Assembly: GCA_010909165.1 (NCBI GenBank) | Contig: VJWM01000202.1 | Span: 124,001-188,000 of the forward strand | Direction of reading: 5' to 3' | Source of the DNA: Anthoceros angustus | Lineage: Eukaryota > Streptophyta > Anthocerotopsida > Anthocerotales > Anthocerotaceae | DNA length: 64,000 bases | Part shown: piece after piece, positions 31,510 to 44,384 of the stretch | Position numbering within the stretch: position 1 is the first letter of the stretch | Layout of the letters: each line of letters begins with the position of its first letter | Notes under the pieces: generated by a model | Seen by the model: only the letters and a program-made list of their open reading frames with translations | What the model was told of the DNA's origin: nothing | The model's database searches: none | Translations under genes and position numbers: made by a program

Positions 31510-34500
31510 ATGGGAAGAGCGGGTGGGAAAAAGAAGAGAGGAGCCGCGGGAGGAGAGGCTGCTCCAGCTGCACCTAAATTAGACCCTGATGATGCGGTGA
31601 GTCTCAAGATGTGTGCCCTATGATTTTTGTTTCAGCCCTGCACGTTGCTGGAGCTGTGTGGATGCTGTGACTGTAGGAGTTTCTGAAGAGAGCCCACGAG
31701 CTGAAGGAGGAAGGCAACACTAATTTTCAGTCTAAGAATTATGCCGCAGCGTTGATAAATTATGATCATGCTATCAAACTGACTCCCAAGGGGCACTCTG
31801 ATCTCGCTATCCTCTACAGGTGAGACAATTAACCTCTGAATACATATGTGCTACGATTCTCTCTGTACTTCTCTGAGTGGAACGTCGGCTTATTGTTCCA
31901 GCAATCGGGCAGCATGCCTCCTGCAAATCAAGCCAGTGCAGTATGACGCTGTGGTTTCCGAGTGCTCCTTAGCTCTTGAGCTTCAGCCGAGGTATGCAAA
32001 AGCATTGTCCCGAAGAGCTCGGGCTTACGAAGCTCAGGGGAAGTTGCAGCTGGCGCTGACTGACACTGAACTTCTTTTACAGGTTTCTTCTGCACAAGCA
32101 TGTATCCATGTGTCTGTTTCTCCCTTCTTTTGCTGGCTTGGTCTTACTGATACCCGTCCCTGCAGGCTGACCCAAACAACCAAGAGGGTCTTGATTTGAT
32201 TAAAAGGATAAGGGCTTCGTTAGAGACAAAGGTGGAGGTTCAACAAGACTCCAGGCGTAGAACAGCAGGTACAACTGGCGCGTCATCCACTGGCAGCACA
32301 AGCGCAGCCAGGGGGCCGGTCCTACCTGCAAAACCACTGGGGAAGAAGAAGAGTAGCAAAACCCTTTCAGATAAAGATGCAACTGTGCTGGATGACGGAA
32401 GTGATATGCACAGGGCGCATGCTGGGTCTTCGGCAGAGCAGGTGACTGGGGCAAAGGATGCCCTAGCAGATGGGGTCTCTCAGAAGCCCAGGAGTTTGCA
32501 GGGGCAGGAAGGGTCCACTGGGCATGGGAGTGAAGCCAAAGCTCAGAAGACTGTGGAGGCTCGAGCCATGAGGCCACTGAAGCTTATTTATGGCCATGAT
32601 ATCCGGCTTGCAGAAATGCCTGTCAACTGCGGGTGAGAGCTTGCCCATGCTGGACATAAAAGTTATCCTTTGTTCGGAGCCATTTGCAGTGTGCTCAGTC
32701 CCTTGTTGCCTATGGCGTTGCGTAGGTTCGGTAAACTACGAGACGTGGTGAGGCAAAAATTTCCATCATCAAAAGCTGTGTTGGTTAAATATAAGGACTC
32801 TGAGGTATGTCCTGGCAGTGACTCTGGCAGGCTATAATGTCTGACTCGCAACAATAGTTGCAAAAAAGTGGGGTTTCATACTCTTGGTTGTTGCTTGGTG
32901 CACCAGGATGATCTGGTTACAATAACAAGTAGGGCGGAGCTTCGACTTGCAGAAGCTGCGGTGGCAGAGCCTGATCCACAGAAACCTGTCTCACCGATAA
33001 CTGCGGTGGAGGGAAACAACCACTCACCAACAAAATCCCAGGAGGTGCCACAGAAGCCTGCTATTGCGTCTCCTGCATTGTTGAGGCTCTACATCGTTGA
33101 AGTGAGTCCAGAGCAAGAGCCCCCTATTCCAGAGGATGATGCACTTCCAGAAGTGGTTGAGGAGGATGGTCAAGTGGAAAATACGAGTACTCCGGTAGAG
33201 GAAGAGGGAAAGCCAAAGGCGGATATGCCTAAGGTGGAAGTGAAGAATGGCAAGCTTGTGAAAACCGAGGACGGACAGGTGGTAGGTGAGGAGATGGAGA
33301 TCGATGATTGGTTGTTCGATTTCGCCCAACTGTTCCGCAACCATGTCGGTAAGTTTCTTTCATTGCCCGTCGGCATTGTCTCACATGAAACAGAGCTGAC
33401 GTTGCTGTTTGGATCTTCGTCCGTGTGAAGCAGGCATAGACCCGGATGGCCATGTCGATTTCCATGAACTGGGAATGGAGCTATGTTCAGAGGCCCTGGA
33501 ATCAGTAGTAACCAGTGAGGAGGCACAACCTCTGTTTGAGGCTGCAGCTGCGAAGTTTCAGGAAGTGGTGGGTGCAAGATGTGCCCTTGTCTTCGCTTCA
33601 GCTTGTGCCAGGGCAGAGATGAGTCTGCTAACCTTCAGTATGGATGATTCAGGCAGCCTTGGCCTTCTTCAACTGGGGCAATGTGTTCATGTGCGCTGCT
33701 CGAAAGCGTGTCCCGATGGACGATGCCACCGACAAGCCAGCCCAGTTGAAGGCCGCATACGAGTGGGCACAAAGTCATTACAAACTGGCTGGGCAAAAGT
33801 ACGAGGAAGCTTTGAAGATAAAGGGAGACTTTTACGAGGTATGAATCACCCGGCAGCAAAAAAACCTGCCATGCCTCTCCATCGCAGCTGGGTTGATGGA
33901 GCAGTGCCTTGTTTTGCAGGGTGTGCTGGCTCTGGGGCAGGAGAAGTTCGAAAGTGCCAAGCTGCAATGGGCTTCAGCCCTTGCTAGCGGTGTAGACATA
34001 AAGACATGGGACGCAAGTGAAACCCTGGCCCTGTACCACACAGCTGAGGACCAAATGAGAACTGCAGCTGAGGTGAGGGGGTTGGTGCAAGCCATAGACC
34101 ATGTCTGCCTCAGCGGTGTTGTTTTTCCTCCGTGACTGACAGGCCAGGCATGCTCGATGCTTCCAGATGTGGGAGTTGCTGGAAGAACAGCAACGGGCAG
34201 CCAACTCTGATGCATCGAAGAACAAGAAGGAAACCCCAAAAGCAGACGCAGGGAAGCCAGACGGAGCACCAGAACCCGAAGGTGGCGAGCCTGGACAAGA
34301 TCCTGTGGACCAGGGTGCAGCCATGAGGTCCCAGATTAACCTGTTCTGGGGAAACGTCCTGTTCGAACACTCCCAAGTCGAGGTCCGTGAAACCCTAGAC
34401 CTTGGGAGGCATCACCATCCGAGCTCTTGCACACATCCTATCACTAACCTGATTTCCCGCCAATTTTTGCAGTATCGTCTAGGACTGCCGTCCTGGCAAG

Positions 34501-34910
34501 AGCGGCTGGACGCGGCCGTGAAAAAGTTCAAGACGGCGGGGGCTTCCAACGAGGACATCTCCGGTGCACTGAAGAACCATCCCTTCAGCGAGGCCAAGAG
34601 GGAGGCCGCCGCTGCTGAGAAGAAGGAGGCATCCAGCTCGACTCCGGACTGCAATGGCGCGGCCGCGGGTGCGTCCTCGTCCAGCAGCGCGCCGGAAGCC
34701 ATAGCCACAAGCTCTGCCATCATCGTCATCCCTGAACCTCCCCCGGCCCCCGAGCCTCCCCTGGCCCCTGAGCCGCCCCAGGCCCAGGGTCCGGAGCCAG
34801 TGCTACCAGATGCTGCTGCTGCAGGCCGTGCAGCCGCAGATGCCGCTGCAGAAGCTTCGGCTCCGCATCCGGAGTCCAAGGTTGCGGAGTCTAACGGCAG
34901 CGTAGAATGA
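31510..34910 (+). CDS. TPR-PB1 co-chaperone-like protein (PHOX family), 841 residues, 11 exons
   Basis: Exons are 31510-31596, 31677-31819, 31902-32082, 32166-32632, 32726-32804, 32907-33348, 33434-33567, 33653-33838, 33920-34072, 34167-34382 and 34473-34910; every phase matches. The start MGRAGGKKKRGAAGG is the typical basic N-terminus of plant PHOX proteins. Three TPRs follow (KRAHELKEEGNTNFQSKNY, LYSNRAACLLQIKP, AKALSRRARAYEAQGKLQLAL), a clamp that binds Hsp70/Hsp90 C-termini. The PB1 domain follows (RPLKLIYGHDIRLAEMPV, FGKLRDVVRQKF, VKYKDSEDDLVTITSRAEL). The C-terminal half has DDWLFDFAQLFRNHVG and AFFNWGNVFM, the second helical repeat region. The tail is Ala/Pro/Glu-rich low complexity. 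Known relatives act in chaperone-assisted protein handling, including chloroplast precursor proteins; the specific client here is not known. Confidence 0.92.
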
Positions 34911-36951
34911 GACCGGGCAGATTGTAGGCTTAAGAATTGCAAATGCAATCACGGCAGACAGGTTAGCGATTCTTCCATTCCACCTATGCTCTCCCTTCCT
35001 TCCCTTCAACAGGTAGCTGTCAACATGCCTTGCTTGAATGCGGTCAAGCCTGTATGCCAGCTACTGTGAGCAAAACAATTTTGATTCCCTTCCGTGCAAT
35101 CCCGCTTGACCCATTCGCAACGGACTTCTGTCATGCTGATCCATCCATTGATCGCAGCTCACCATCGATACATTCATCCTTCGTTCCGTAGCTGGCCTTC
35201 GCGGGCAGCGGCCTGGCGATAGCACGTGCAGCTGCATGTGCGTCGGTCCCAGTCGCCTCACTTCAGACGGCGTCTACTGCGAGCTTGGGCGCATCCGCAG
35301 TGTCGGAGCTCCGGCAGCGACCGCAAGGTGGCCGGGATGACATGCCCCCGCGCCACGCGGGCGCTGGGCTGCGTTTCACTGCTGGCATACTTCAACCACG
35401 ACTAATTGGCTGCTCTGTAGATAAACATCATGACGCGTAATATAAGTCAGATGAGACAATCCAGGCTACCGGCTGCAGCCGGTGGTCCCTGTCGCCGGGC
35501 GCCTCGTCCAAAGCACCCAGGTTTTCCCTCGCTCCGCTGTCTTCGATCGATCGATCGACCCACGAGCCTGCCTGCCCGCTTGCGGCTCGTCTTCGCGTTG
35601 CCTTGCCGTGGCACGATCCAGGCTCCAGCCTGCCCCTGCCCTGCTTCCTTGTTTGCTCTTCCTGTCCTTTTTTCTTACCTGTCTAGCCGCGGGCAACTGC
35701 TCTCGGCTCCTCTGCCTTCTCCCCCTTCCCTTCCTATTGCATCCTGTGGCCCTGCTCCCTCCTCAGCTGCATTCTGATTCGGGCTAGGTTTGCGTGTTCT
35801 CGACGCGCGTTCATCTGCCTCCGCGTGCCAGGACACGCTCCCGGGAGCCGGAGCCGGCCATGGCGGGATTTTTGGTCTGCCTGTAAGGGGCAGCATGGAG
35901 GGCTTGGCTTCCTCCGGACCGTCTGCCTTGGCTGCCACAAGAGCTTAATTGCTCCCACCTTCTCCCGTATTTGCATTGCCAGGCCCTCTGCCTTTGCGTG
36001 GCTGCCTAATCCGGATTGCTGGGCGGCTCGACATGGGTGCCTGATTTCGGGCTTCTTGCCACCCTCTCGTTTCTTTCATCTGGTGTCTTCTTGTTTTGAC
36101 TCTGCCCACCTTCGGTCTGCCAACTCCTTCCTTGCTGGGCGAAATCGGGCCTAACACTCTCAGCACAGGCTTCGCCGTACAGCTTTCGCCTAATTCGGCA
36201 ACTGCGACCCTGACTCAGTAACGGACTCATGCAGGTGCGTCACCTTTGCCTGCGCCTAGTGATGAATGAGCATGCTGCTGCGATTCGTACACCACGTCGT
36301 CGCTGCCGCTGTGAGCTCCTCTCCCGGAGCCTGCAGTACCTCAGCACCAGCGTTGGGTTCCCTTAGTGGTGGTGACTCCCATTAGGTTTAGGTGGAGCCG
36401 ATCCAGGTTGCAGGTTCATGTCAGCTGCCTGGGGGATCCTGTTCGCCTAGGATCACTTGGGGTATGTTGCCCGGACTGTGTGTACGGAACCCTCACTTCT
36501 CCACTAGAATGGAATTGGTGTTGACCAAGAAGCGTATGTCATCTGCTTCTCGGGGTTCGACCTACGCTTACCGGGCACTCCTAAGGTGCAGGAACGGTCT
36601 AGAATTTGGTCCTAGGGACAAGAAATTGGTGTCTGTATATGTTGATGATCACCATGGCTGACTAGCTGTCGTTACTCTGTTCACGGTTCCGCCACTGACT
36701 GCTTCTAAGTCCTCGTGGCTGTAGGATGGTGTGCTGTAGTAGTGCCTGGAATCCTTCCTGGTGTTGAGGTTTGTAGCGTGAAAGGTTCATAGGGTTGGTG
36801 GATTTGTGGGCTGCAATCAGGCTCTAGGCTGTGGGTTATTTTCCCTTTTGATCTCATGTTGGCTGCTGTTGCAGGCTGAAGTTTGTTAAGAGGGTGCCGT
36901 TCTGGCTCATCTGGCAGGCAAGCCGATCATTTTTGGCTGCAAGCTTAAGAA
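34911..36951 (+). promoter_or_regulatory. PHOX 3' end, then promoter and long pyrimidine-rich leader of the ataxin-2 gene
   Basis: About 35430-36230 is C/T-rich, like a long plant 5' UTR. A candidate leader intron runs from the CAG/GTGCGT donor at 36235 to the TTGCAG acceptor at 36874, so that transcription would start well upstream of the ATG at 36952. Frames inside it show no domain. The leader intron is inferred from splice signals only. Confidence 0.45.
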
Positions 36952-39900
36952 ATGAGTCAGCAGCAAGTGCAGCAGAGGCCTTCTGCTGCAAATGGCCTGG
37001 GGCGTCGTCGCAATGATCGTGATGTCGCCAATCGCCTTGACACCGCTTTTCGGTCTGATTCTCAGAGCTGGAGGTCGTCTCAACCAGTAAAGCTAACTGC
37101 TGGCCCCTCTACGACCAGTCACGGTCATGGTCAGTTGCAATCTAGTGGAAGCAGTCAGGGTCATGGCCATTTTCAACCTTCTGGAAACAGCCACGGTCAT
37201 GGCCAATTTCAACCCACTGGAAGCAGCCAAGGCCATGGCCAGTTGCAACCTACTGGAAGCAGCCACGGTCATGGCCAGTTGCAACCTACTGGAAGCAGCA
37301 GAGCCTCTGCAGAGAAGGACGGCGGCTCTGAAAGTGGCAGCAGGAGTGGAGGCAGTGATGCTGACGCTCACCGTGTGGCATTTGTGCACTATTGTAATTG
37401 CCTCATTGGCCAACATGTAGAAGTCCATCTGAAGAATGGGCGAGTCTACACTGGCATCTTTCATGCTGCCCAGTTAAATAATGGAGATTTTGGTGAGTAT
37501 CTAGTTGGTAGTGGGTTTTGGCTAGTGGAACAAGTGTGGGAACTTCTTCCTTACACAAGGTTTGGCTGTGCTGATGCACACGTCTGATGTTTTTGGCTGG
37601 CTGATTTTTGCTGTAACACACTGTTGATACCGAGGTGCTCTGTGCTCGATGCTGTGGGCTGTAGGTGTCGTGTTGAAATTTGCACGAATGATCAAGGACG
37701 CCACAGTGAAATCTGGCAAGGGCTCAGGGGCTGTCCCTGCAAGAAAGCCTCCAATCAAGACACTTGTTGTTTGTGCTGAAGAGTTTGTCCAAATAGTTGC
37801 CAAGGTACTGACGTCTAGATTCTTATGTTGGAAAGTAAGTCATGAACAGCACAGTTCTAAGTAAGATCATTTCGTGTCCACAGGACGTGTCAGTTGTTGG
37901 TGACTCTACACCGAATGGTCGTGTCCGGGATAACAAATTTGAAATGGTAACCGACTCTAACCTAGCGGCAGGAAAGACCAAGGAGTTGGAGCGTGAGCTC
38001 AAACCCTGGCAGCCAGATGAGGAGGCCCCGAGAAACTTAGCTTTGGATACCACTTTTCAGAGTCCATGGAACAGGTATAATGGTGCATGAACTCTGTCCT
38101 TTTGCGGTAAGATTGTTGTGGATGAGCTTCATTCTTGATACATAGATCTCCAGCTCGTTTCGCTATCTGTTATGCATGATGGGTTAGGCGACTGCAGATT
38201 ATTAGTTAGGGACTTGGACAATTGTCATACTACAGTGCAGACAGACAACCATAGTATGTCTGTCCGTGCCTTTCTGTTGTGAACTTCAGGAGCACAAGAA
38301 GCATGCTCCACATTTGTTTACTGCTTGAAGTGTTCGCCTGACTCTCACTCATGCTGGTGTCTGAGTCAGCAGATGCTTGTTCTGTGCAGAAACTGGGATC
38401 AGTTTGAGACCAACAAGGCTCTGTTTGGAGTGGAAACCACTTTTAATGAGGAGCTTTACACCACTAAGTTGGAAAGAGGTTCACACATGAGGGAGAGGGA
38501 GAAGGAGGCTCAGAGGATTGCCAAGGAAATTGAAGGGACTTCGACTAGGAATTTACATGTGGCGGAGGTTAACATCTTTGTGTTCATGCCCAAAGCAGAC
38601 ACCTGACAGTGTTTGTTGCTACAACATGATATTGACAGCAATGTGTCCATTGTTCCAGGAAAGGGGTGCACGATTGACTTCAGAGTTAGATGGGCTTGAT
38701 GAAGAAAGTAGGTTCTCATCAGTTCTTCGAGGAAGTGAGAACAGGGATACGGGTGAGGATGATGAAGACAGGGAAATCGACGGTTGCAATCAAGAGACTT
38801 TTGGGGTATCCACTGGGTCATATGAGAATTCAATGAGTCAACCTGTTGCCCAGGAGTCTGAAAATAGAGGCAGCAGACCATCCTCCGCTGATTCAGCACA
38901 GGTAAACTTGGGTGTTCTTTTTCATGCAACATGGAGCTTTGTTGATCGTACTCTCTTGTTTTGGGTTTTGTATCCATTCAAATCTCATCAAATCCAGCTG
39001 CTCAAGATCTTCTCAATTGCTTTATGCTCTGGACGAGCAGCAAAGCACCAGCATGTGTGGCATACATATTAATCATTGTTTAATTTGAGGCCCAGGCAGA
39101 GAAACACCCTTCCCATGAGCATTTGCAGGCTGTGATTCAGCCTTGCCGCACAGGACTCCTTTTTGGATGTTCCAGCTGCCTGCTGTCCAAATTTTGGGAA
39201 GCAGCTCATCGTGGTCAAACCCAGAACTCTGTTCTCGATCTCTTGGACTCTCAGGAGCCAGTGGATGTTTGTTGAAATGGTCATGGTCAAACTGGTCCTG
39301 CTCCACGAGCCCGCGCTGTCCGCCTTCATAACCCTTCAGCGTACCAGCCTATGGGGACAGAAGGAATAGTTCTGAGTGTCTGTCGTGAGGAAATAGAAGG
39401 GATAGTGGATTTATCTTCTTGTTAGCTGCTGAACTTTTCTCTAGTCCAGCCTGATCTGGAACTGCAAGGTATGTTGTACTCCTTTTCCGCAGACCTCAAA
39501 TGGGGCAGCGAACAGGGATCCGTTGGTGTCATTGCGAGACAGGAGGACAGCATCTATAGAGAAAGGCGAGATGGCGGCACTTGATAGCTTGGCAGACACT
39601 CACAGGGAGCATTTGAGACTGCGGCATCTTCTTGTTGGCGACAACCGCAAGCGTGTTAAGGTAGCCAGCCCTTGGTATTGGGGAGGTCGCTGCTTTGGCC
39701 AGCCTGTATATTGCCAAAGGCTGCCTTGCAAGGGGGCTTTCATGATCGCAGTATAGGGTCAGTTTCAGGCTTTATGACTTCTATGTTGGCTAGATTTTCA
39801 AGCTGGACAGGCTGGTCCATAGATTTGTCGAGTTGGGTTTTTGGATTTCTTTTTCTTTTGCCTTAGAAGGTTGTCGGGAAGTTAAGCTTTCCCTCCCAGT

Positions 39901-42769
39901 GAGAACAATCCACAGAACCACCTGCGGAAAACTAGATCACCTTGTCACTTACTGAACGGTCATCTGTTCAGTGCTCAGTGCACCGACTGACCTGGTGGAG
40001 CATGGTCCATGTGTGCTGATTAAGCTCTTTCCTGATTGAATAGTTGGCTGTGAAATGTGTATGTTCATGTCCTCTCGTGATTGCAGGGACCAGGATCTCC
40101 TTATCACAGTGGACGAGCATCGCCATTAGCATCAACACTAGTGGGGGATGCAGCTGGTATTCAAGCTTTGAATCTGGACCCCAGCTGTCCTCAAGTTTCT
40201 GCGGACGTGATTAGGTCTGTGATATTTCATATATTACACGGGGATGGCTATTACTTGAGTACGGTGATGAGGGCAATTATAGTCCTTCCCAAATTCATGC
40301 CTGCTGTCCGCTGATGCTTTCAATCTCTTCTCCTAGATAGTGGCAGTGACCGTCATTGTCTGACCTTCAGGTGTATGGTTTCTGCGGTTGGTGATGGGGC
40401 TCTTGCAGGGATTTCCAGGAGTTCAAATTGCAGGAGAGTGCCAAGAAGGGTAGCAAGAAGCAACGGGAGGATCAAGTGAATGAGCTTAAATCTTTCAGTG
40501 AAAGTTTTAAAGACAGGACATACACTTCAGTGAGTGTATGTCTCCTTTCTTGCCTTCTCTCGATGTACAACGTGGTTTTTTACTCTTCGAACTAACTTAA
40601 CTATTAATACTCTTTACTTGTACAGAAGAAGGATGGGGAGCCTCGTTCTCCAAGGGCGCAATGTGAGTTGTTGAACTGCAATGTGATTATCCATTTCTAG
40701 AAGTAGGATGCTTGGCAACTCTGCTTTAACTTGTGCTTTTGGACCACTGCAGCCAAACATTCGGGTGATCCTGGAAGCAGGCACTCTTCTCATGAGAGTG
40801 GTGCCCGACCATCTTCATTTTCGGATAACAAGTCTGGACTTGGTCAATCCAGCAGTGCTGGCTTGTCCCATGGGACCTCAGGAACAACAGCTTATGCTCA
40901 ACCTTCACAGTCTGGGCCTGCGGAAGCAAGTACACCATCACAGGCTAGTGTTGGTCCAACCACTGGCAAGGCGGCCACTAGCAGTCAGACAAGTATCTCA
41001 TCTGCCACGCTAACAGGGTTGCAACCTTTTGGATCTGGGGCATCCACGAGTACGTCATCGTCCGGAGTTATTCCTGCAGTTCACCAGCCCAGCAACCCCT
41101 CCACTACAGCTAGCAGTGGAGGGCAAGTCTCTGCCGGGGCAGTTCCAGCTGCATTGTCTGCGCCTGTAGCTCACTCTGTTCCAGCACCTCTATCAATACC
41201 TAACGGTACAGGTTCAGTTGTTGGGTCAACCACTGTGTCTCCAGCGTCATCGGCTTCATCGGCATCTTCTGGGTCCTCAAGCTCTCTAAAGAAGTCCACT
41301 CTCAATCCCAACGCCAAGGTTGGGGGTGATCATGTTCCTTCTAACAGATTTCGTATCCCAGATATCGTGTTAAATTGTCCTATGCTTGTGACAAAAGTTC
41401 TGAGCTAGACGACTTCTCCCTGATGTGGCTGATGTGTGCTGGGCAGGAATTCAAGCTCAATCCAAACGCAAAGGTCTTCACTCCAAGCTCAACCTTCAAT
41501 TCCCCACGGCCTCCGTCACCCTTGATGGGTGCTGGCCAGGTTTACTTGCAGGCTGGTATCCCTGCGGTATCACCTCTTCCAGCAATGTCTGTTGGAGTAA
41601 ACCTGAACCAGTACATGCAGCAACAGGGTGGACAGCCCGCTCAATATGCTCAGTATGGGAATGGCCTCGGTGCTGGTTCTGGGTCATATTTGCAGCAACC
41701 CCCCACTGCCTACGTTCCTGGGGTTCCCGGAGCAGGAGGACCTCCGGTTCTGCCAGGGCAACCCAGCATTAAGCTTCCGGCTCACTCGCAGCAGCAGGTT
41801 TGTCCTGTTCTACTGGTTTGTCACTTCAGTGCCTATGTGCCACCGAGGTGACCATTGATCTCCCATATGTGCTTGCCAGCAGACCTTTGCTTCCTTTCTT
41901 CCGTTTGTCCTTGAGTCTGCTTCACCTATCTTACGTTGTTCTGGATTATGTTGTCTTGGATCATCTGCAGCTGTACGCGCAACCACTGCGGTATCCCCCT
42001 CAAGGTCCGCCCATGCAGCCAGGACCGGCCTACATTCAGCCGAATGGACAGCTGGTAAGTGCTGGTAGAAGGCATATTCTTTGCAAGCATTGTGAAGGAT
42101 TTCTAAGGGCCTATTAAATGTTACGTTGGTTGCAGTATCCGCAGCAATTGATGTACAGTCAGCCTCTAGTATACTTCCAATATCCGCAGCAGGTTAGAAC
42201 TGTGCCCAGGCCCAGGGTTTACTGTTGTGATCTTTTACAATCTTTTCACTTACACAAGGTCTGTGTGGTCTGTCTAGTCCATGGATTAACCAATTGAACT
42301 GTAGCAGGGTATGATACCGGGCCAACCAATGCAAGGACAGCCAGTGCCCCCTCAACAAGGTCCTCAACAAGCGCAGCAGCAGAAACATCGAGGTTTGTTC
42401 TCCAGTGCCCTAGATACCCAGAGGCCCCTGCCGCACCTCATCCGCACTCTCTTCTGATCCAATCCATGCACGCAACCTGCAGGGGGAGGAGGCGGAGGGA
42501 TGCAGGGCATGCACTACACCGGAGCGCCGCCTTACTTACCAGGCCAGCCGCACCACATCGCCCAAACCCAACAGATCTCTCACATCCACAACTCCTTGCA
42601 ACAGCCGTCACAGAGTGGACTATCTCCTGCGCCTCTGCCAGGCCCACAAGTGTCGCAGGGAGTCTCATCGGGAGCGGGTCCGGCAGGGCAATCAGTGGGA
42701 AACGGCGGTAGCGCCACCAGAACGGGCGGGAAGGCGGGGTCTGGCTCTGGCAGCTTCCAACAACAATAA
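36952..42769 (+). CDS. CID3/4: Ataxin-2 homologue (Lsm-LsmAD-PAM2; CID3/CID4 type), 1058 residues, 15 exons
   Basis: Exons are 36952-37492, 37665-37804, 37884-38074, 38390-38567, 38659-38901, 39493-39660, 40087-40214, 40409-40529, 40626-40662, 40753-41318, 41447-41797, 41971-42054, 42136-42192, 42308-42392 and 42483-42769; phases sum to 1058 residues. Ataxin-2 proteins bind RNA and poly(A)-binding protein and help build stress granules. An Lsm-like domain lies at about 140-230 ([44 protein letters not shown]). LsmAD follows ([31 protein letters not shown]). The long Ser/Gly/Gln-rich disordered part contains a PAM2-type motif ([20 protein letters not shown]), which binds the MLLE domain of PABP. 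The C-terminus is Pro/Gln-rich. Exon 1 has a 36-bp in-frame repeat. The 592-base intron after exon 5 could hide a small exon that I did not detect. Confidence 0.9.
37120..37299 (+). repeat. Five in-frame 36-bp repeats in ataxin-2 exon 1
   Basis: Five copies of a 12-residue [12 protein letters not shown]-type unit sit between the N-terminus and the Lsm domain. The codons are nearly identical, indicating recent expansion. The His/Gly/Gln composition is prion-like and could favour condensation; that is inference. Confidence 0.92.
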
Positions 42770-44384
42770 CAGACAGTTTGTCCCTTTTGAAGAGGCACGC
42801 TTCATGCCTTTCTCCCTTCTGGAGATGTACCATTCATTGAGGAGACGATAGCGGAACCTCTCCTGCCGAGACTTCGTTCCTTGGCAAGCACCGAGAGAGG
42901 TTTCTGTCTCTCCTACTTCAAAATAAAGGCTGGTGCCTACCTACCCGACCAGACCCTCTCGTCCGAATCAAACTCGGCCCGTGGTTTATGGAGTCTACTA
43001 TTATGACTACCTATTATTTTATCAATTGTTATCATTAAATAGAACTTGATAAAATCTAATGATAAAACTTGATAATAGCTTTGTCAAAATGGGAAAGAAG
43101 ACTTTATTATAAAAAAGAGATGGAAAAACCATCCACCCCAAAAACAAAAGGGGAAAAACCCAACGAAGGGTACTATGCCAGGGAGACTAGACTAATGTCT
43201 TTGTCTGAAAGTACGTTGTGGGGGCACGCATTTTTATAGTGTGGTTCCCTCTTGTTCATTTGGATGCCGAGGAGCACGTTTCATTCACAAGGCCAAAAAC
43301 TTTAACCCTTATCAGTTTTATGGATAAACTCATTTGATCATAGTAATTATAGTAATAAATTATATCATAAATTATATCATTCACATACTGTTAAATTTTC
43401 CAACGCCAAGGTCCAACGAAAGGTGCTCATTGCTCATGCTTACAAATTGATTACTCTTCTTCGAAAATGGTTCAATTCAAGATTTATTATTACTTCAGTA
43501 ATAAACAATGTTCACAATAGTTCGACTTGAATTTGTCACATCATGTCTACGAAAGCGTCAAGTCACACCATGGTACAAGTTGTTAAGTACCAAGTCCCAT
43601 GACGGAAATCCATCCTTAGTGGACTTTAATATAATTCTTCTTCTTCTTCTTCATGGTATCCAATTTTTTGAAAAAAATAAGTTTCATTCTGAACATAATT
43701 CATCATGGTATCTAATTTGTTGAGAAAACTAAGACTCGTTCCAAGCATATTTCATAAATTTGCCAATGACACAGATGAACTACACGTGCACCTCTGATTT
43801 ATCGAAGTCCGTAGTCAAAGAGTGTGGCAGCGTATAGATGTTACAAATGCCCTTTGATAGGCTTGCTCCAAAAAGTCCAGTGTTCATTGCATACAGTTGG
43901 ATGGAATCTAATGATATAACTTTAATAAAATAGGAAATTGATTAACTATGTACTTCAGTATGTGGATCTTAGGCCAAAATGTTCTCTGGACGGAGTTGTG
44001 CTAGCTATATATGTAGTGTAGGGAAGTAGACACAAATGTGTTAGACGAGAGGAAGAAACAATCAACGAGGCACAAATCCCCTTGCTAGTTAGAAGAAAAA
44101 GAGGCAAGTTAGGGCCTCTCTTTGTTCGAGGTCCTTCCGTCGACCTTTCCTTCATCGCGCCACTCGGTCCCTGGCCACGCGGTCGCTGGCCATTTCGGTG
44201 GCAGACACTCTGTGCATACTGCAGCAGCACGGAGGGGAGCAGAAGCACGGCGGGAGCGGAGCAGTTGGAGTAGGGTCTGGTGGGGATCGATCGGGGGGGG
44301 TAGCGGGAAGCACAGGCACGGTCGGGGCTTCTCTCTCAGTGTAGAGCAGCGGGGCTGGTCCCTTGGCGTGGCCCAGACTGCATC
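42770..44384. other. AT-rich intergenic region and UBC13 promoter
   Basis: After the ataxin-2 3' UTR, about 43000-44000 is AT-rich with repeated AATAAATTATATCAT text and no gene. The last 300 bases before 44385 become GC-richer and probably hold the UBC13 promoter and leader. A TATATATG run lies near 44005. Confidence 0.5.

Noticed and set aside
34412-34948. 178-residue minus-strand frame
   Set aside because: Antisense to the low-complexity last exon of the PHOX gene.
36392-36661. 89-residue frame upstream of ataxin-2
   Set aside because: It sits in the predicted leader intron and has no domain.
43620-43720. CTTCTTCTTCTTC run and ATTCATCATGGTATC near-repeats as a tRNA or primer site
   Set aside because: The text is a simple repeat plus a short direct duplication (TTCATGGTATCCAATTTTTTG and TCATGGTATCTAATTTGTTG); no cloverleaf or LTR end.
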